A stretch of DNA of 64,000 nt from positions 1,488,001-1,552,000 of the forward strand of contig NZ_WOXS01000002.1 of NCBI RefSeq assembly GCF_009852415.1, written 5' to 3'. Of the stretch, positions 34,784-45,600 are shown piece by piece. The notes beneath the pieces are model-generated. The model searched no databases and had not been told where the DNA came from. It was given only the letters and a program-made list of their open reading frames with translations. The position numbers were made by a program, and so were the translations under genes. The DNA is from Streptomyces sp. Tu 3180 (GTDB lineage: Bacteria > Actinomycetota > Actinomycetes > Streptomycetales > Streptomycetaceae). The number at the start of each line of letters is the position of its first letter. Positions within the stretch are counted from its first letter, which is position 1.

Positions 34784-35032
34784 ATGAGCACCATCAGGGA
34801 GTTGCTGGTCGAGCTCACCGGCACGGCCGAGTACGCCGACGCCGTCGGTGACGACGTCGACCTCGCCGCCAGCGGTATCGACTCCGGCGATCTGGTGCGC
34901 CTCGTCCTGCTCGTGGAGCAGCGGCTCGGGGTGGAGATCACCGCCGAGGACATGGAGCGGTTGCACACCATCGCCGACTACGAGCGCTTCGTGGCCGAGC
35001 GCTCCGTCGCCGGCGCCCCCGGTGGTGCGTGA
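34784..35032 (+). CDS. antF: acyl carrier protein AntF
   Basis: An 82-aa stand-alone acyl carrier protein. Ser34 in SGIDSGDL is the phosphopantetheine site. In the pathway it carries anthranilate while AntHIJKL remodel it. ATG at 34784 follows GAAAGGGG; the frame upstream is non-coding. Its stop overlaps the antG start. Confidence 0.93.
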   Translation: MSTIRELLVELTGTAEYADAVGDDVDLAASGIDSGDLVRLVLLVEQRLGVEITAEDMERLHTIADYERFVAERSVAGAPGGA

Positions 35033-36516
35033 TGTGGCTGACCCAGCTGCTGGAGCGCAACCGCCAGTGCTATCCCGGCCGGACCGCGCTGGTGGACGAG
35101 CAACGCGCCGTGACCTGGGCCGAGTTCCACGACCGTACGGTCGAACTGGCGCGGGGGCTGGCGGAGCTGGGCATCGAGCGGGGCGACCGGGTCGCCGTGC
35201 TCTCCAAGGACCGCATCGAGGTCATGGAGAGCTACTTCGCGCTCGCCCGGCTCGGCGCGCTGTTCGTGCCGCTGAACCACAGCCTGGCCGTGCCCGAGGT
35301 CGCCGGCATCGTCGAACGCGTCGGGGCGGTGGCCGTCCTCGGTGAGTCGGACCTGCTGGACCGGCACCCCGAGCTGCCGGCCTCGGTGCGGATCCGGATG
35401 GCCTTCGACAAGCCCGCGTTCGGGGCACTGGGCGCCGCGTCCCCCGAGCGGGAGCTGCCCCATGTGCCCGACACCGACCCGATCGCCGTGCTGCACACCT
35501 CGGCGACCACCGGGCAGGCCAAGGGCGTCACCGTCGACAGCGGGTCGTTCCGGGCCATCGCCCTCGGCTGGCTGGTCATGGCGCGGCCCACCGACGACAT
35601 CGTCCTGGTCAACTGCTGCCCGCTGTACCACGGCAGCATGGTGGTGTCGCTGACCTACATGGCGGCCGGCGCCACCGTGGTGCTGATGCCGGGATTCACC
35701 CCGCAGCGGGCGCTCTCCGCGGTGGAGCGGCACCGCGCCACGCACCTGTGGACGGTGCCGCAGATGCTGCGGTTCATGCTGCAGGCCAAGGGCTCGCACC
35801 GCACCGACCTGTCCTCGCTGCGGGAGGTCCTGTACGGCGCCGCCCCGATGCCGCTCGACGTGTACGCCGAGGCGGTGCGCCGGCTCGGCTGCGGCTTCCG
35901 CCAGGTGTACGGGATGACCGAGGTCGGCGGGCCCTTCGTCACGCTCGGCCCCGACGAGCACCCCGCCCCCGGGGACGTCACCGCCCGCATCCCCTGCGGG
36001 CGCGTGGTGCCGGGCATGTCCGCCCGCGCGGTGGACGAGGGCGGCCGGGAGCTGCCGCACGGCGGGATCGGTGAGATCGTCGTGCGCGGGCCGGGCGTCA
36101 TGCAGGGCTACTGGAACGACCCGGAGGCCACCCGCGAGATCACCCTCGACGGCTGGATCAGGACGGGCGACCTGGGGTTCGTCGACGACGAGGGGCGCAT
36201 CCACCTCGTGGACCGCACCAAGGACGTCATCATCCGGGCGGGCCAGAACGTCTACCCCTCGGAGATCGAGCGCGCCCTGCTGACGCATCCGGCGGTCCGG
36301 GACGCCGCGGTCGTCGGGATGCCCGACGAGGACTACGGCGAGGTGCCCCTGGCGTACGTGGTCGTGGAGGCGGGCACGGACACGGGCGCGGCGGAGCTGC
36401 TGGGGCACGTCGCGGGACTGCTCGCGCCGTACAAGCGCCCGCGGCGGGTGGAGTTCATCGAGCAGGTGCCGCGCAACCCGGCCGGCAAGATCGTCAAGAA
36501 GCTGCTGCGGGCCTGA
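35029..36516 (+). CDS. antG: aryl-AMP ligase AntG
   Basis: A 495-aa ANL-superfamily adenylate-forming enzyme. HTSATTGQAKGV (about residues 155-166) is the phosphate loop, YGMTEVGG the A5 motif, GWIRTGDLG the A7 motif, and RNPAGKIVKK near the end supplies the A10 Lys. It activates anthranilate and loads AntF. The GTG at 35029 overlaps the antF stop; an ATG one codon later (35032) is an equally good start. Confidence 0.93.
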   Translation: MMWLTQLLERNRQCYPGRTALVDEQRAVTWAEFHDRTVELARGLAELGIERGDRVAVLSKDRIEVMESYFALARLGALFVPLNHSLAVPEVAGIVERVGAVAVLGESDLLDRHPELPASVRIRMAFDKPAFGALGAASPERELPHVPDTDPIAVLHTSATTGQAKGVTVDSGSFRAIALGWLVMARPTDDIVLVNCCPLYHGSMVVSLTYMAAGATVVLMPGFTPQRALSAVERHRATHLWTVPQMLRFMLQAKGSHRTDLSSLREVLYGAAPMPLDVYAEAVRRLGCGFRQVYGMTEVGGPFVTLGPDEHPAPGDVTARIPCGRVVPGMSARAVDEGGRELPHGGIGEIVVRGPGVMQGYWNDPEATREITLDGWIRTGDLGFVDDEGRIHLVDRTKDVIIRAGQNVYPSEIERALLTHPAVRDAAVVGMPDEDYGEVPLAYVVVEAGTDTGAAELLGHVAGLLAPYKRPRRVEFIEQVPRNPAGKIVKKLLRA

Positions 36517-36547
36517 CGGTGCACGGGACCACCCGGACCGGTACGCG

Positions 36548-37486
36548 ATGACGGGCCGCCCCGGACGGGACCGGCCGGCCACCACGAGGACCCGGTGGCC
36601 GGCCGGTCCCGTCCCCGCTCCGGCACACGGCGGGCCGACCGGGCGCCGCGATCCGGCTCCCGGCACGGGCGGCGCCGGCGCCCCTCCGGCCGGCGGTCCG
36701 GCGGCCGCTCCGGCTCCCTCTGCGGCGGCCCTCGCGGTCGCGGTGCCCGGCGCGGACACCACCGGTGCCGGTCGCCCGGCCGGCGGTCCGGCGAGCGCTC
36801 CGGTCGCGGTCCGCGGCGCACCCGGCCGGCTCACCGTCGACGTGCTGCTGCGGCTGCGTCCGCGGCTGGCCGCCGCCGGGCTCGGTCTGGGGGTCGCCGT
36901 CGTCTCGGAGCCGCACCTGACGCCCGCGGGGCCCGCCGAGGCGTCCGCCGCCGCGTCCATGCCGCACCGGCGCCGGCAGGAGTTCCTGGCCGGCCGGCAC
37001 GCCGCCCGCCGGGCACTGCGCGCGGTGGGGCTGGACTGCGGCGAGATCCCCCGCTCGGGACGGCTGCCGGTGTTCGCGCCCGGGCGGCCGGCGTCGATCT
37101 CGCACAGCGCCGGGATCGCCGTCGCCGTGGCCCGCGCGCCGGGCCGGGACACCCCGCTCGGCTGCGACCTGGAGCTGCGGCCCCTCCCCCACGGCGCGGC
37201 GCGCCTGGTGCTACGCGAGGACGAGGAGGGCCTGCTGTACGACACGTGCGGCTGGTCCGTGACGGCGCTGTTCTCGGCCAAGGAGGCCGCGTGGAAGGCC
37301 CTGCGCGGGCCGGACGGCACGGGCGCGCCCGGCCCGCCGGGAAACCTGCGGGACCTGCGTGCGCGTCCGTCCGGGGAGGCCCTGCGGATCGAGCGGCGCG
37401 CTCGTCCCGCGCACGCGGTGCGGGTGCGGGTGGTGCCCGTCGGCTGGGGCGTGTTCAGTTACGTCGTGGGCCGGTCGGCCGTCTGA
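36548..37486 (+). CDS. antQ: 4'-phosphopantetheinyl transferase AntQ
   Basis: Sfp/EntD-type transferase that converts apo- to holo-carrier domains. Motifs LAGRHAARRAL, SISHSAG, GCDLE (Mg-binding) and FSAKEAAWKAL are in order from about residue 145. The first 90 residues are a Pro/Ala/Gly-rich stretch and the true start may be further in; ATG 36548 lacks a ribosome site. It would activate AntF and the AntC and AntD carriers. Its presence with antP defines the long-form cluster. Confidence 0.9.
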   Translation: MTGRPGRDRPATTRTRWPAGPVPAPAHGGPTGRRDPAPGTGGAGAPPAGGPAAAPAPSAAALAVAVPGADTTGAGRPAGGPASAPVAVRGAPGRLTVDVLLRLRPRLAAAGLGLGVAVVSEPHLTPAGPAEASAAASMPHRRRQEFLAGRHAARRALRAVGLDCGEIPRSGRLPVFAPGRPASISHSAGIAVAVARAPGRDTPLGCDLELRPLPHGAARLVLREDEEGLLYDTCGWSVTALFSAKEAAWKALRGPDGTGAPGPPGNLRDLRARPSGEALRIERRARPAHAVRVRVVPVGWGVFSYVVGRSAV

Positions 37487-37518
37487 CCCGCACTCCGGCG
37501 GGCCGCCGCGGGCACGGC

Positions 37519-37557
37519 GTGAGGGGGCGGGGGCCCGGCGGGCCCCCGCCCCCTCAC
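37519..37557. terminator. 19-bp perfect palindromic hairpin between antQ and antE
   Basis: Left arm 37519-37537 starts GTGAGGGGGCGGGGG; the right arm 37539-37557 is its exact complement around one central base. It separates the convergent antFGQ and antCDE operons and should end both. Confidence 0.9.
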
Positions 37558-37570
37558 CGGTGCGTGTCCC

Positions 37571-38800
37571 TCACGCCCGCGCGTTGACCAGCACCGCCAT
37601 GTTGCCCGCCGGGTGGCGGTTGTCGTGGATGAGCTGGTGGGCCAGGCCGATCTCGTCGAAGGAGAAGGTCCGCGACAGGCACGGGTCGACGAACCCCTGG
37701 TCGATCAGCCGGGTCACCTCCCGCGCCTCGCGGGCGGAGGCGACGTGCGAGCCCTGCAGTCGCTTCTGCCGCATCCACAGGAAGCGCAGGTCCACGTCGC
37801 CGTTGTACCCCGTGGTGCCGCCGCAGATGACGACCATGCCGCCGTTGTCGCACAGGTACATCGAGGTCGGGATGGTGTCCGCGCCCGAGTGCTCCAGGAC
37901 GACGCGCGGGTTGCGGCGCTCGCCGAGCACCTCCCAGAAGCGCCGCCCGAAGGCGCGGGCGCCGGTCAGCCAGCGGCGCATCGCCTCGTCGTCGGACGTG
38001 TCCGGCATGCGTCCCCAGTGGTCGAACTCGCGCCGGTCGATCCAGCCCTCGGCGCCGAGCTTGAGGCAGAACTCGCCGCGTTCCTCGCTGGAGACGACCG
38101 CCACCGGGATGCCGCCGACGTGCCGGACGAGCTGGATGGCGATGCAGCCCAGTCCGCCGGCGCCGCCCCAGATCAGCACCGGGTCGCCGGGGCGCACCGT
38201 GTGCGGCTCCCAGCCGAAGAGCTGCCGGTAGGCGGTGGCGGCGGTCGCCATGTAGCAGGACGCCTCGGCCCAGGACAGCCGGGCCGGCTTCGGGTGGAGC
38301 ATGTAGTCGTCGACGACGGCGAACTGCGCGAAGGAGCCGTAGTTCTCCTCGTACCCCCACACCCGCTGGGTGGTGGAGAAGGCGGGGTCGGCGCCGAGGC
38401 GGATGTCCTCGGCCGCCTCGTCCCAGCGGCTGGCGAGGACGACGACCTCGTCGCCGAGCTTCACCCCGCGCACGTCCTCGCCGACCGCCCACACGATCCC
38501 GGACAGGTCGGAGCCGCCGATGTGGAAGTCCTCGGTGGCGCCCGCCTTCTGGCGGGCGGCGATCACGTCGAGCGGCGAACCCAGCGCCGCCCACACGTTG
38601 TTGTAGTTGACGCCGGCCGCCATCACCTTCACGAGGACCTGCCCGCGGCCGACGGGCGGCACGTCGACGACCTCGGTGCGGAAGGCGTCGACGGGCTGTC
38701 CGTAGCGCTCGCGGCGGATGAGCGAGGCGTACATCTTCTTGGGGACGGTGCCGATCTCGGGCGCGTCGCCGAGCTCGTAGAGGTCCTGGGTCGCGGTCAC
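37571..38800 (-). CDS. antE: crotonyl-CoA carboxylase/reductase AntE
   Basis: A 409-aa medium-chain dehydrogenase of the CCR type, which reductively carboxylates 2-enoyl-CoAs to alkylmalonyl-CoA. Signatures: HIGGSDLSGIVWAVG, WGYEENYGSFAQFAVVDDY, IWGGAGGLGCIAIQL (NADP site) and FLWMRQKRLQGSH. It supplies the varied extender for AntD and so the C7 alkyl diversity of antimycins. GTG start with AGGAG upstream; 73 nt after antD. Confidence 0.95.
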   Translation of the reverse strand: MTATQDLYELGDAPEIGTVPKKMYASLIRRERYGQPVDAFRTEVVDVPPVGRGQVLVKVMAAGVNYNNVWAALGSPLDVIAARQKAGATEDFHIGGSDLSGIVWAVGEDVRGVKLGDEVVVLASRWDEAAEDIRLGADPAFSTTQRVWGYEENYGSFAQFAVVDDYMLHPKPARLSWAEASCYMATAATAYRQLFGWEPHTVRPGDPVLIWGGAGGLGCIAIQLVRHVGGIPVAVVSSEERGEFCLKLGAEGWIDRREFDHWGRMPDTSDDEAMRRWLTGARAFGRRFWEVLGERRNPRVVLEHSGADTIPTSMYLCDNGGMVVICGGTTGYNGDVDLRFLWMRQKRLQGSHVASAREAREVTRLIDQGFVDPCLSRTFSFDEIGLAHQLIHDNRHPAGNMAVLVNARA

Positions 38801-38873
38801 GTGGGGTCTCCTGAACGGTCGGGGCGTACTCGGGGGGCCGGGGACACGGAACGGGGGCGGGCGCCGCGGCGGG

Positions 38874-41800
38874 TCATCCGCCGAGCGCGCGCAGCGCCTT
38901 GGCGACCGCCGCGCCGATGCGGGCGATCGGTTCGGGCTCGGTCATCTCGTAGTGGCCGCAAGGGACTCGGTGGTCGTGCAGGGTGCCGTCCACGTGGGGC
39001 CGCCAGGCGTCGGCCTTGCCGGCCAGCACCGCCAGGTCGGCCGGGAAGTCCGTGGCCGGCTCCTCGTCCGCGCTGAAGAACAGCACGTCACCGCGGAAGA
39101 GGCCCGGGGTGAACTGCGGTGCGATGCGCAGGTTGTTGCGCATCACGGCCGCGATGGCGGCCGCCTCCTCGCGGGTCACCGGTGACGCGGCCGGGTCGTC
39201 GGCGACCCGGGCGCCGATGCGGTCGAGGACCGCGTCCACGTCCGGCGCCCCGGCCCCGGGCGGCAGCCCGGCGACCCGCGACAGCAGGGCCGCGACCTGG
39301 CGTTCGGCCGCGCCGGGGTCGTGGGCGGTGCCGTGCGGCTGCGGGGCGTCGAGCATGGCGAGCAGTTCGACCCGCTCGCCGCGCTCCTGGAGCGCGCAGG
39401 CCATGGCGTGCGCCACGAATCCGCCGTACGACCAGCCCAGCAGCCGGTACGGCCCGTGCGGCTGCACCTGCCGCACCAGGTCCAGGTACGCGGTGACCAT
39501 GGCGCCGGCGTCCGGCGCGGGCGGCCGGGTGCCGTCCAGACCGGCGGCCTGGATGCCGTAGACGGGCTGGTCGCCGCCCAGGTGGGGCAGCAGTCCCGTG
39601 TAGCGCCAGGACACGCCCGCCCCGGGATGGACGCAGAACAGGGGCGTGGCGGTGCCCTCGGCGCGCAGCGGCAGCAGCGGGCCCAGCGCGGCGGCGCCCG
39701 GTGTCCGTGCGGTCTCCTCCTCGGCCGCTTCGAGGACCCCGGCCACCGTGGGCGCGGCCAGCAGCTTCGCGGCCGGTACGTCGAGGACGCCGGCCTGGCG
39801 CAGCCGGCCGGCCAGCAGCACGGCGCGCATCGAGTCGCCGCCGAGGTCGAAGAAGTTGTCGTGGACACCGATGCCGCCGATGCCCAGGGTCTCCTCCCAC
39901 AGCCGGGCCACCGCCTGTTCGCGGTCGGTGCGCGGCGGCACGAGCCGCGTGGTCAGCCGGGGCCGCGGGGCCAGGGCGCTGCCCCGGTCCGCCGCGGCCG
40001 GGGCGTCCGGCGCGGCGGGGTCCGTGCGGGCGCCGGGTGCGTCGATCCAGTGGCGCTGCCGCTCGAAGGCGTACCCCGGCAGCGGGACCCGCCGCGGGGT
40101 GCCCGGCACCGGCGGGAGGGCGGTGTCCACGCCCGCGCTCCACAGCCGGCCCAGGGCCTCGGCGAGGACGAAGCCGTCGGACGCCTCGGCCTTGGCGTGC
40201 CGCATGGTGGTCACCGTCACCGGCGCCTCGTCGGCGAGCCGGGCGGCGGCCAGCTTGGTGAGCGTGTCCCCCGGTCCGATCTCCACGAGGACGGGGCGCA
40301 GCCGCTCCCACAGGGCGGCGATGCCGTCGGCGAACCGCACGGTCCTGCGGGTGTGGTCGATCCAGTGCCGTACGGAGGTGGCCTGCGCGTCGGTGACCCA
40401 GCTGCCGGTGACGTTGGTGACGTACGGGATGCGCGGCGGGCGCAGCGTCACCGTGCGCAGATGGCCCTCGAAGGTCCCGAGGACCGGGTCCAGGACGTGG
40501 GAGTGCGCGGCGACGGGGATGCGCAGCCGGCGGAACGGGACGCCGCGGCGGGTGAGTTCGGCCTCCAGGCGCTCGACCGCGTCGAGGTGTCCGGCGACGG
40601 TGCAGGCGCCGGGGCCGTTGACCGCGGCCAGCGACAGCTCCTCGTCGAGCAGCGGCGTCACGTCCTGTGCGGGGGCGGCCACGCCGACGGTGGCGCCGCC
40701 GGCGGAGGCGATCAGCCGGATGCGTTCGGTGACCAGGGGCAGCATGTCCTCCAGGTCGATGACGCCGGCCAGGCAGGCCGCCGTGTACTCGCCGAGCGAA
40801 TGGCCGATGAGCGCGTCCGGGCGCACGCCCGCCTCCATCAGCGTGCGGGCCAGGGCGTACTCGGTCACCACCAGTCCGAGGAACGCGGCCGTGTCGCCGG
40901 GCTGCTGCTGCTCGAAGAGCGCCGTGCGCAGGTCGGTGCCGAGCGCGGGCCGCAGGATGCGGGCGCACTCGTCGACGGTGTCCCGGTAGACCGCGTGGTC
41001 CCGGTAGAGCCCGGCGCCCATGCCGGCGTACTGGGTGCCGCCGCCCGGCAGCAGGAACGCCACCCGGGCGGGCTCGTCCCCGGTCGGCGGTGTGGCGGGG
41101 GCGGCGACGCGCAGGGCGTCCAGCGCCTCCTCGCGGGAGGCCGCGGTCACGGTGAGGCGGTGGCGCAGCGCGGGCCGGTCCGTGCGCAGGGTGTGCGCGA
41201 CGTCGTCCAGGCGCAGTTCCGGCCGCCGCTCCAGGTGGCGGGCGAGGGCCTCGGCCTGGCCGCGCAGCGCGCCGGCCGTGCGCGCGGACAGCGGCAGCAC
41301 CAGGCGCCGGTCCTCCCGGGCCGGGCGGGGCGCGGCGGGGGCGGCGGGCGGTGCCTCCTCCAGGACGACGTGGGCGTTGGTGCCCCCGATGCCGAAGGCG
41401 CTGACGGCGGCCCGGCGCGGGTGGTCGCCCTCGGGCCAGTCCTCCAGGGCGGTGGGCACCCGGAACGGACCGGAGGCGAAGTCGATGAGCGGGTTGGGCC
41501 GGTCGAAGTGCAGGCTCGGCGGGATCTGCCGGTGCTCCAGGGCCAGGACGGCCTTGATGAGCCCCGCGATGCCGGCGGCCGCCCCCAGGTGGCCGATGTT
41601 GGTCTTCACCGAGCCGAGGGCGCAGAAGCCGGTCCGCTCCGTGCTCTGCCGGAACGCCTCGGTGAGCGCGGACACCTCGATGGGGTCGCCGAGCTTGGTG
41701 GCGGTGCCGTGCGCCTCGATCAGTCCGATGGTGCCGGCGTCGACCTCCGCCTGGGCCTGCGCCGCGAGGACGACCTCGGTCTGCCCGGCGGCGCTGGGCG

Positions 41801-42677
41801 CGCTGAAACCGACCTTGCGGCGCCCGTCGTTGTTGACGGCGCTGCCGCGGATGACGGCGCGGACGCGGTCGCCGTCCGCGAGGGCGTCCTCCAGGCGCTT
41901 GAGCACCACGGCTCCCACGCCGTCCCCGGAGGAGGTGCCGGCGGCGTCCGCCGAGAAGGCCCGGCAGTGGCCGTCGGGCGAGAAGGGCCCGTCGGGCACG
42001 TGCCGGTAGCCCAGCATCGCCGAGGGGTTGAGGGAGACCGCGGCGGCGAGCGCGGTGTCGCACCGGTGGTCGAGCAGGTCCTGGCAGGCGGTGTGCACGG
42101 CGACGAGGGCGGTGGAGCAGGCGGTCTGCAGGGACACGCTGGGGCCGGTGAGGCCCAGTTCGTAGGAGACGCGGGTGGCGAGCGTGCCGAGGGAGTTGGC
42201 GGTGGCCGCGTGGACGAGCTCGACCGAGCCGGGCCGCCCGGCGTGGCGCGGGTACACGTGGGCGGGGTAGTAGCGGCTGTCGCCGCTGCCCGCGTACACG
42301 CCGAACGTCCCGGCCGTGCGGTCGCCGCCCAGGCAGCCGGCGTCCTCCAGGGCGTGGTACGCGGTCTCCAGCAGCAGCCGCTGCTGCGGGTCCACGACGG
42401 CGGCCTCGGCGGGGCTGTACCCGAAGAAGTCCGCGTCGAAGCGGTCCGCCCCCTCCACGACCGCGGCCACGCGGACCAGCGAGGGGTCGTCGAGGTCGCG
42501 CGGGTCCCCGCCCGCGGCGAGGAACTCCTCGTCGGTGATCGGCCGCATCGCCTCCCGGCCGGCCGCCAGGTTGTCCCAGAAGGCGTCCAGGTCGTCGGCG
42601 CCGGGGAAGCGGCCCGCCATGCCGATCACGGCGACGGCGGGTGCCTGCTCGTCCTGCGGCTCGGTGGTGTCATGCAT
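38874..42677 (-). CDS. antD: type I polyketide synthase AntD (KS-AT-ACP-TE)
   Basis: A single PKS module of 1267 aa. KS: Cys in TACSTAL (about residue 186), His in EAHGTAT (322) and NIGHLG (360). AT: Ser in GHSLGEY (628) with AAHSHV (about 724) at the substrate-selectivity position, neither the malonyl HAFH nor the methylmalonyl YASH type. ACP: Ser in LGGDSMRA (947). TE: Ser in GWSYGGF (1083) and His in CGHYEM (1241). It extends the AntC product by one alkylmalonyl unit and closes the nine-membered dilactone. No reductive domain: the beta-keto group is left for AntM. Overlaps antC by 8 bp. Confidence 0.96.
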   Translation of the reverse strand: MHDTTEPQDEQAPAVAVIGMAGRFPGADDLDAFWDNLAAGREAMRPITDEEFLAAGGDPRDLDDPSLVRVAAVVEGADRFDADFFGYSPAEAAVVDPQQRLLLETAYHALEDAGCLGGDRTAGTFGVYAGSGDSRYYPAHVYPRHAGRPGSVELVHAATANSLGTLATRVSYELGLTGPSVSLQTACSTALVAVHTACQDLLDHRCDTALAAAVSLNPSAMLGYRHVPDGPFSPDGHCRAFSADAAGTSSGDGVGAVVLKRLEDALADGDRVRAVIRGSAVNNDGRRKVGFSAPSAAGQTEVVLAAQAQAEVDAGTIGLIEAHGTATKLGDPIEVSALTEAFRQSTERTGFCALGSVKTNIGHLGAAAGIAGLIKAVLALEHRQIPPSLHFDRPNPLIDFASGPFRVPTALEDWPEGDHPRRAAVSAFGIGGTNAHVVLEEAPPAAPAAPRPAREDRRLVLPLSARTAGALRGQAEALARHLERRPELRLDDVAHTLRTDRPALRHRLTVTAASREEALDALRVAAPATPPTGDEPARVAFLLPGGGTQYAGMGAGLYRDHAVYRDTVDECARILRPALGTDLRTALFEQQQPGDTAAFLGLVVTEYALARTLMEAGVRPDALIGHSLGEYTAACLAGVIDLEDMLPLVTERIRLIASAGGATVGVAAPAQDVTPLLDEELSLAAVNGPGACTVAGHLDAVERLEAELTRRGVPFRRLRIPVAAHSHVLDPVLGTFEGHLRTVTLRPPRIPYVTNVTGSWVTDAQATSVRHWIDHTRRTVRFADGIAALWERLRPVLVEIGPGDTLTKLAAARLADEAPVTVTTMRHAKAEASDGFVLAEALGRLWSAGVDTALPPVPGTPRRVPLPGYAFERQRHWIDAPGARTDPAAPDAPAAADRGSALAPRPRLTTRLVPPRTDREQAVARLWEETLGIGGIGVHDNFFDLGGDSMRAVLLAGRLRQAGVLDVPAAKLLAAPTVAGVLEAAEEETARTPGAAALGPLLPLRAEGTATPLFCVHPGAGVSWRYTGLLPHLGGDQPVYGIQAAGLDGTRPPAPDAGAMVTAYLDLVRQVQPHGPYRLLGWSYGGFVAHAMACALQERGERVELLAMLDAPQPHGTAHDPGAAERQVAALLSRVAGLPPGAGAPDVDAVLDRIGARVADDPAASPVTREEAAAIAAVMRNNLRIAPQFTPGLFRGDVLFFSADEEPATDFPADLAVLAGKADAWRPHVDGTLHDHRVPCGHYEMTEPEPIARIGAAVAKALRALGG

Positions 42678-45600
42678 GGCCTCGGCCCCTTTCGTGCCGT
42701 GCGGTGCGGCGGGCGCGGGCCGCGCGTTGCCGCTGTGCTCGTTCCTTGGCGCGGTCCAGGCCGCTCGGTGCGGACCCGGCGGACCGCGGTGGCGCGGGAT
42801 CGTCGGACCGCCGTGCGACGGGTGCGTCCGGTGCTGGTTCCGGACCGCTCGTGGTGCCGGGGCCGGTCCGGGCGGCCAGGTGGCGGGCGAGGTCCCGCAC
42901 GGTGGGGTGGGCGAACAGGTCGACGACCGACAGGTCGGCGCCGAAGGCGCTGTTGACGGCGCTCTGCGCGGTGACGAGCAGCAGCGAGTTGCCGCCCAGG
43001 TCGAAGAAGTTCTCGTCCCGGCCCACCCGGTCGCGGCCCAGTACGCCGCACCACACCTCGGCGAGGCGGCTCTCCAGCCGCCGCGCCTCCTCGTCCGGGT
43101 CCGCCTGGCCGTGCCGTCCGGTGGCCCCGGCCGAGCGCAGCACCCAGTCGTCGGGCAGGCCCGCCGCGCGGGCGGCGTCGGCCGCCGCGCGGTACAGGGC
43201 GCCCAGGTCGGTGCCGTCCGCCAGGCCGACGCGTGCGGCGAGGCGCCGCACCGGGCGGGCGGGGGCGGCGACGTGGCTGCGCACCCAGGGGGCGGTGCGG
43301 TCGGCGCCGATCAGCAGGTGCGGCTCGTCCAGGGTGCGGGCCAGGTCGAAGGAGCGCAGCGCGGCGGCCGCGTCGAGCGGCCGGTAGCCGCGGGCCTCGG
43401 TGAGCGCGGTGAGGCCGTAGCCGCGGCTCATGCCGTGCTCGCGCCACATGCTCCAGGCCAGGCTCTGTGCGGGCAGGCCGAGGCTGCGGCGGTGCAGCGC
43501 GAGGGCGTCCAGGTAGGCGTTGGCGGCGGCGTAGGCGGCGTTCATGGCGCCGCCGAACCAGCCGTTCACGGAGGAGAAGGTGACGAAGGAGCCGACCGGG
43601 TGGTCCTCGGTGAGCCGGTGCAGCGTCCACGCGCCGTCCGCCTTCGCCTCCAGCGCCCGGCGCCAGGTGGCGGGGTCCAGGTCGCCGACGGGGCGTTCGA
43701 CGAGGGTCCCGGCCAGGTGCAGCACCGCCGCCAGGGGCACTCCCCACGCCTCGGTGGCGGCGTCCACCGCGGCCCGCACCTGCGCCAGGTCGGTGACGTC
43801 GGCGCACGCGTAGCGGACCTCGCCCAGCTCGCGCAGCCGCCTCAGGGCCTCGCGGCGGGCCTGCGCGGGTCCCGGCTCGTCCCGCCCGGAAAGCGGTGTG
43901 CGTCCCAGGATCAGCAGCCGGGTGCCGGGCGTGCGCAGCAGATGGGCCGCGACCTCGCTGCCGACACCGCCCAGTCCTCCGCTGACGAGGGTGAACCCGC
44001 TCCGCGCGGACGCCTGTGCGCGGGGCGGCGTGTCCGGCAGGGGCGCCAGGCGGCGCACGTGGCGGTGTCCGTCGCGGTGGGCCACCTCGGTGTCGGACGG
44101 TGCCGTCGCCGTCTCGGCCAGCAGGACGGGCAGCGGGTCCTCGTCGGTGTCCGCGGCCAGGTCGAGGTGCGTGCCGCGCAGCCAGCCGAGTTCCTCGCCC
44201 AGCGACTTGAGCAGGGCGCCCGCCATGGCGTGCGCCGGGGAGGGGCGGTCGCCGGGGCGGACGGCCCGGGCGCCGGCCGTCACGTGCAGCAGGTCGACGG
44301 GGCGCGGCCGGCCGGGCCGGGCGGCGAGGGCCCGGACGAGCGCGAGCAGGCGTGCCGGGCCGGTGTCGCCGGCCGGTGCCGCCCCGGGCGTCCCGGCGGT
44401 GCTCAGCCCGTCGAGGTGGAGGACGGCGTCGACCGGCCGCAGGTCGCGCTCCAACTGCTCCAGCAGCGCGGTGTGGTCGGCCTCCTCGGCGGGCCGCATC
44501 CGGTAGTGGGCGGCGTCGAGCCGGGTGTACGCCGTGCCGTCGGTGACCACGGTGCACAGTCCGCCGCCGGAGCGCAGCGCGTCGGCGACCCGCCCGGCGA
44601 GCCGGTGGACGCGCGGGTCGGCGCCCGCCAGGACGAGGGTGTGCCGGCCGGGCGGGACCGCGGCGGGCCGGTGCGCGCGGGCGCGCCGCCACACCGGCCG
44701 CAGGAACCAGTCGGGCACGGTGGCGGCGGTGCCCAGCAGCAGCTGGGCCCGGCGGACCTCCTCGTCGAAGGCGCCCGCCTCGAAGCTCTTGCGCAGCCTG
44801 GTGCGCTGGATCTTGCCGATCTCGGTCTTGGGGACGGCGTCCGCCTCCACCGGGATCAGGAAGGCGGGGCTGACGCCGATCTCCCGGGTCACCTTGCCGG
44901 CGATCTCGCGCAGGGCGGCGGCCGTGTCCCCTCCGGAGGTCTCGCGGGCCTCGGGGGCGAGCTGGAAGAAGAGGGCCAGTTCGTCGGTGGGCGCCGACGG
45001 GTCGGAGCGCACCGCGACCGCGGCGGTGAAACTGCGCACCACGTGCGGCAGTTCCTCGACACAGGCCTCGATCTCGTGGCTGTAGTGGTTGACGCCGTTG
45101 ACGATGATGACGTCCTTGGCGCGGCCGGTGATGTACAGCTCGCCGTCGCGCAGGAACGCCAGGTCGCCGGTGTCGAACCAGCCGTCCCCGGTGAACGCCT
45201 CGGCGTTGGCCTCCGGGTTGTCGTGGTAGCCGCCGGTCACGGAGGTGCCGCGGACCTGGAGCCGTCCGGCGTCGCCCTCGGCGAGCACCGTGCCGGCGTC
45301 GTCGACGATCCGCATGGCGAACCCGGGGTAGGGCAGGCCGCAGCTGACGAACGTACCCTCCCCGTCGGCGGGTTCGGCCGGCAGCACGGCGTCGGTGACC
45401 ACCGAGCAGGTCTCGGACATGCCCCAGCCGGGGTGCATCACGTCCTGCGGCAGGCCGAAGGGCCTGAGCGCGTGCAGGAACCGGCGGGCCGCGGCGGCCA
45501 CGACGACCTCGCCCGCGTTCATCACCAGCCGCATCGGCGACAGGTCCCAGGTGCGGTCCGCGAAGCGGTGGGCCTGTTCGGCGAGCAGCCCGAAGGCGAA

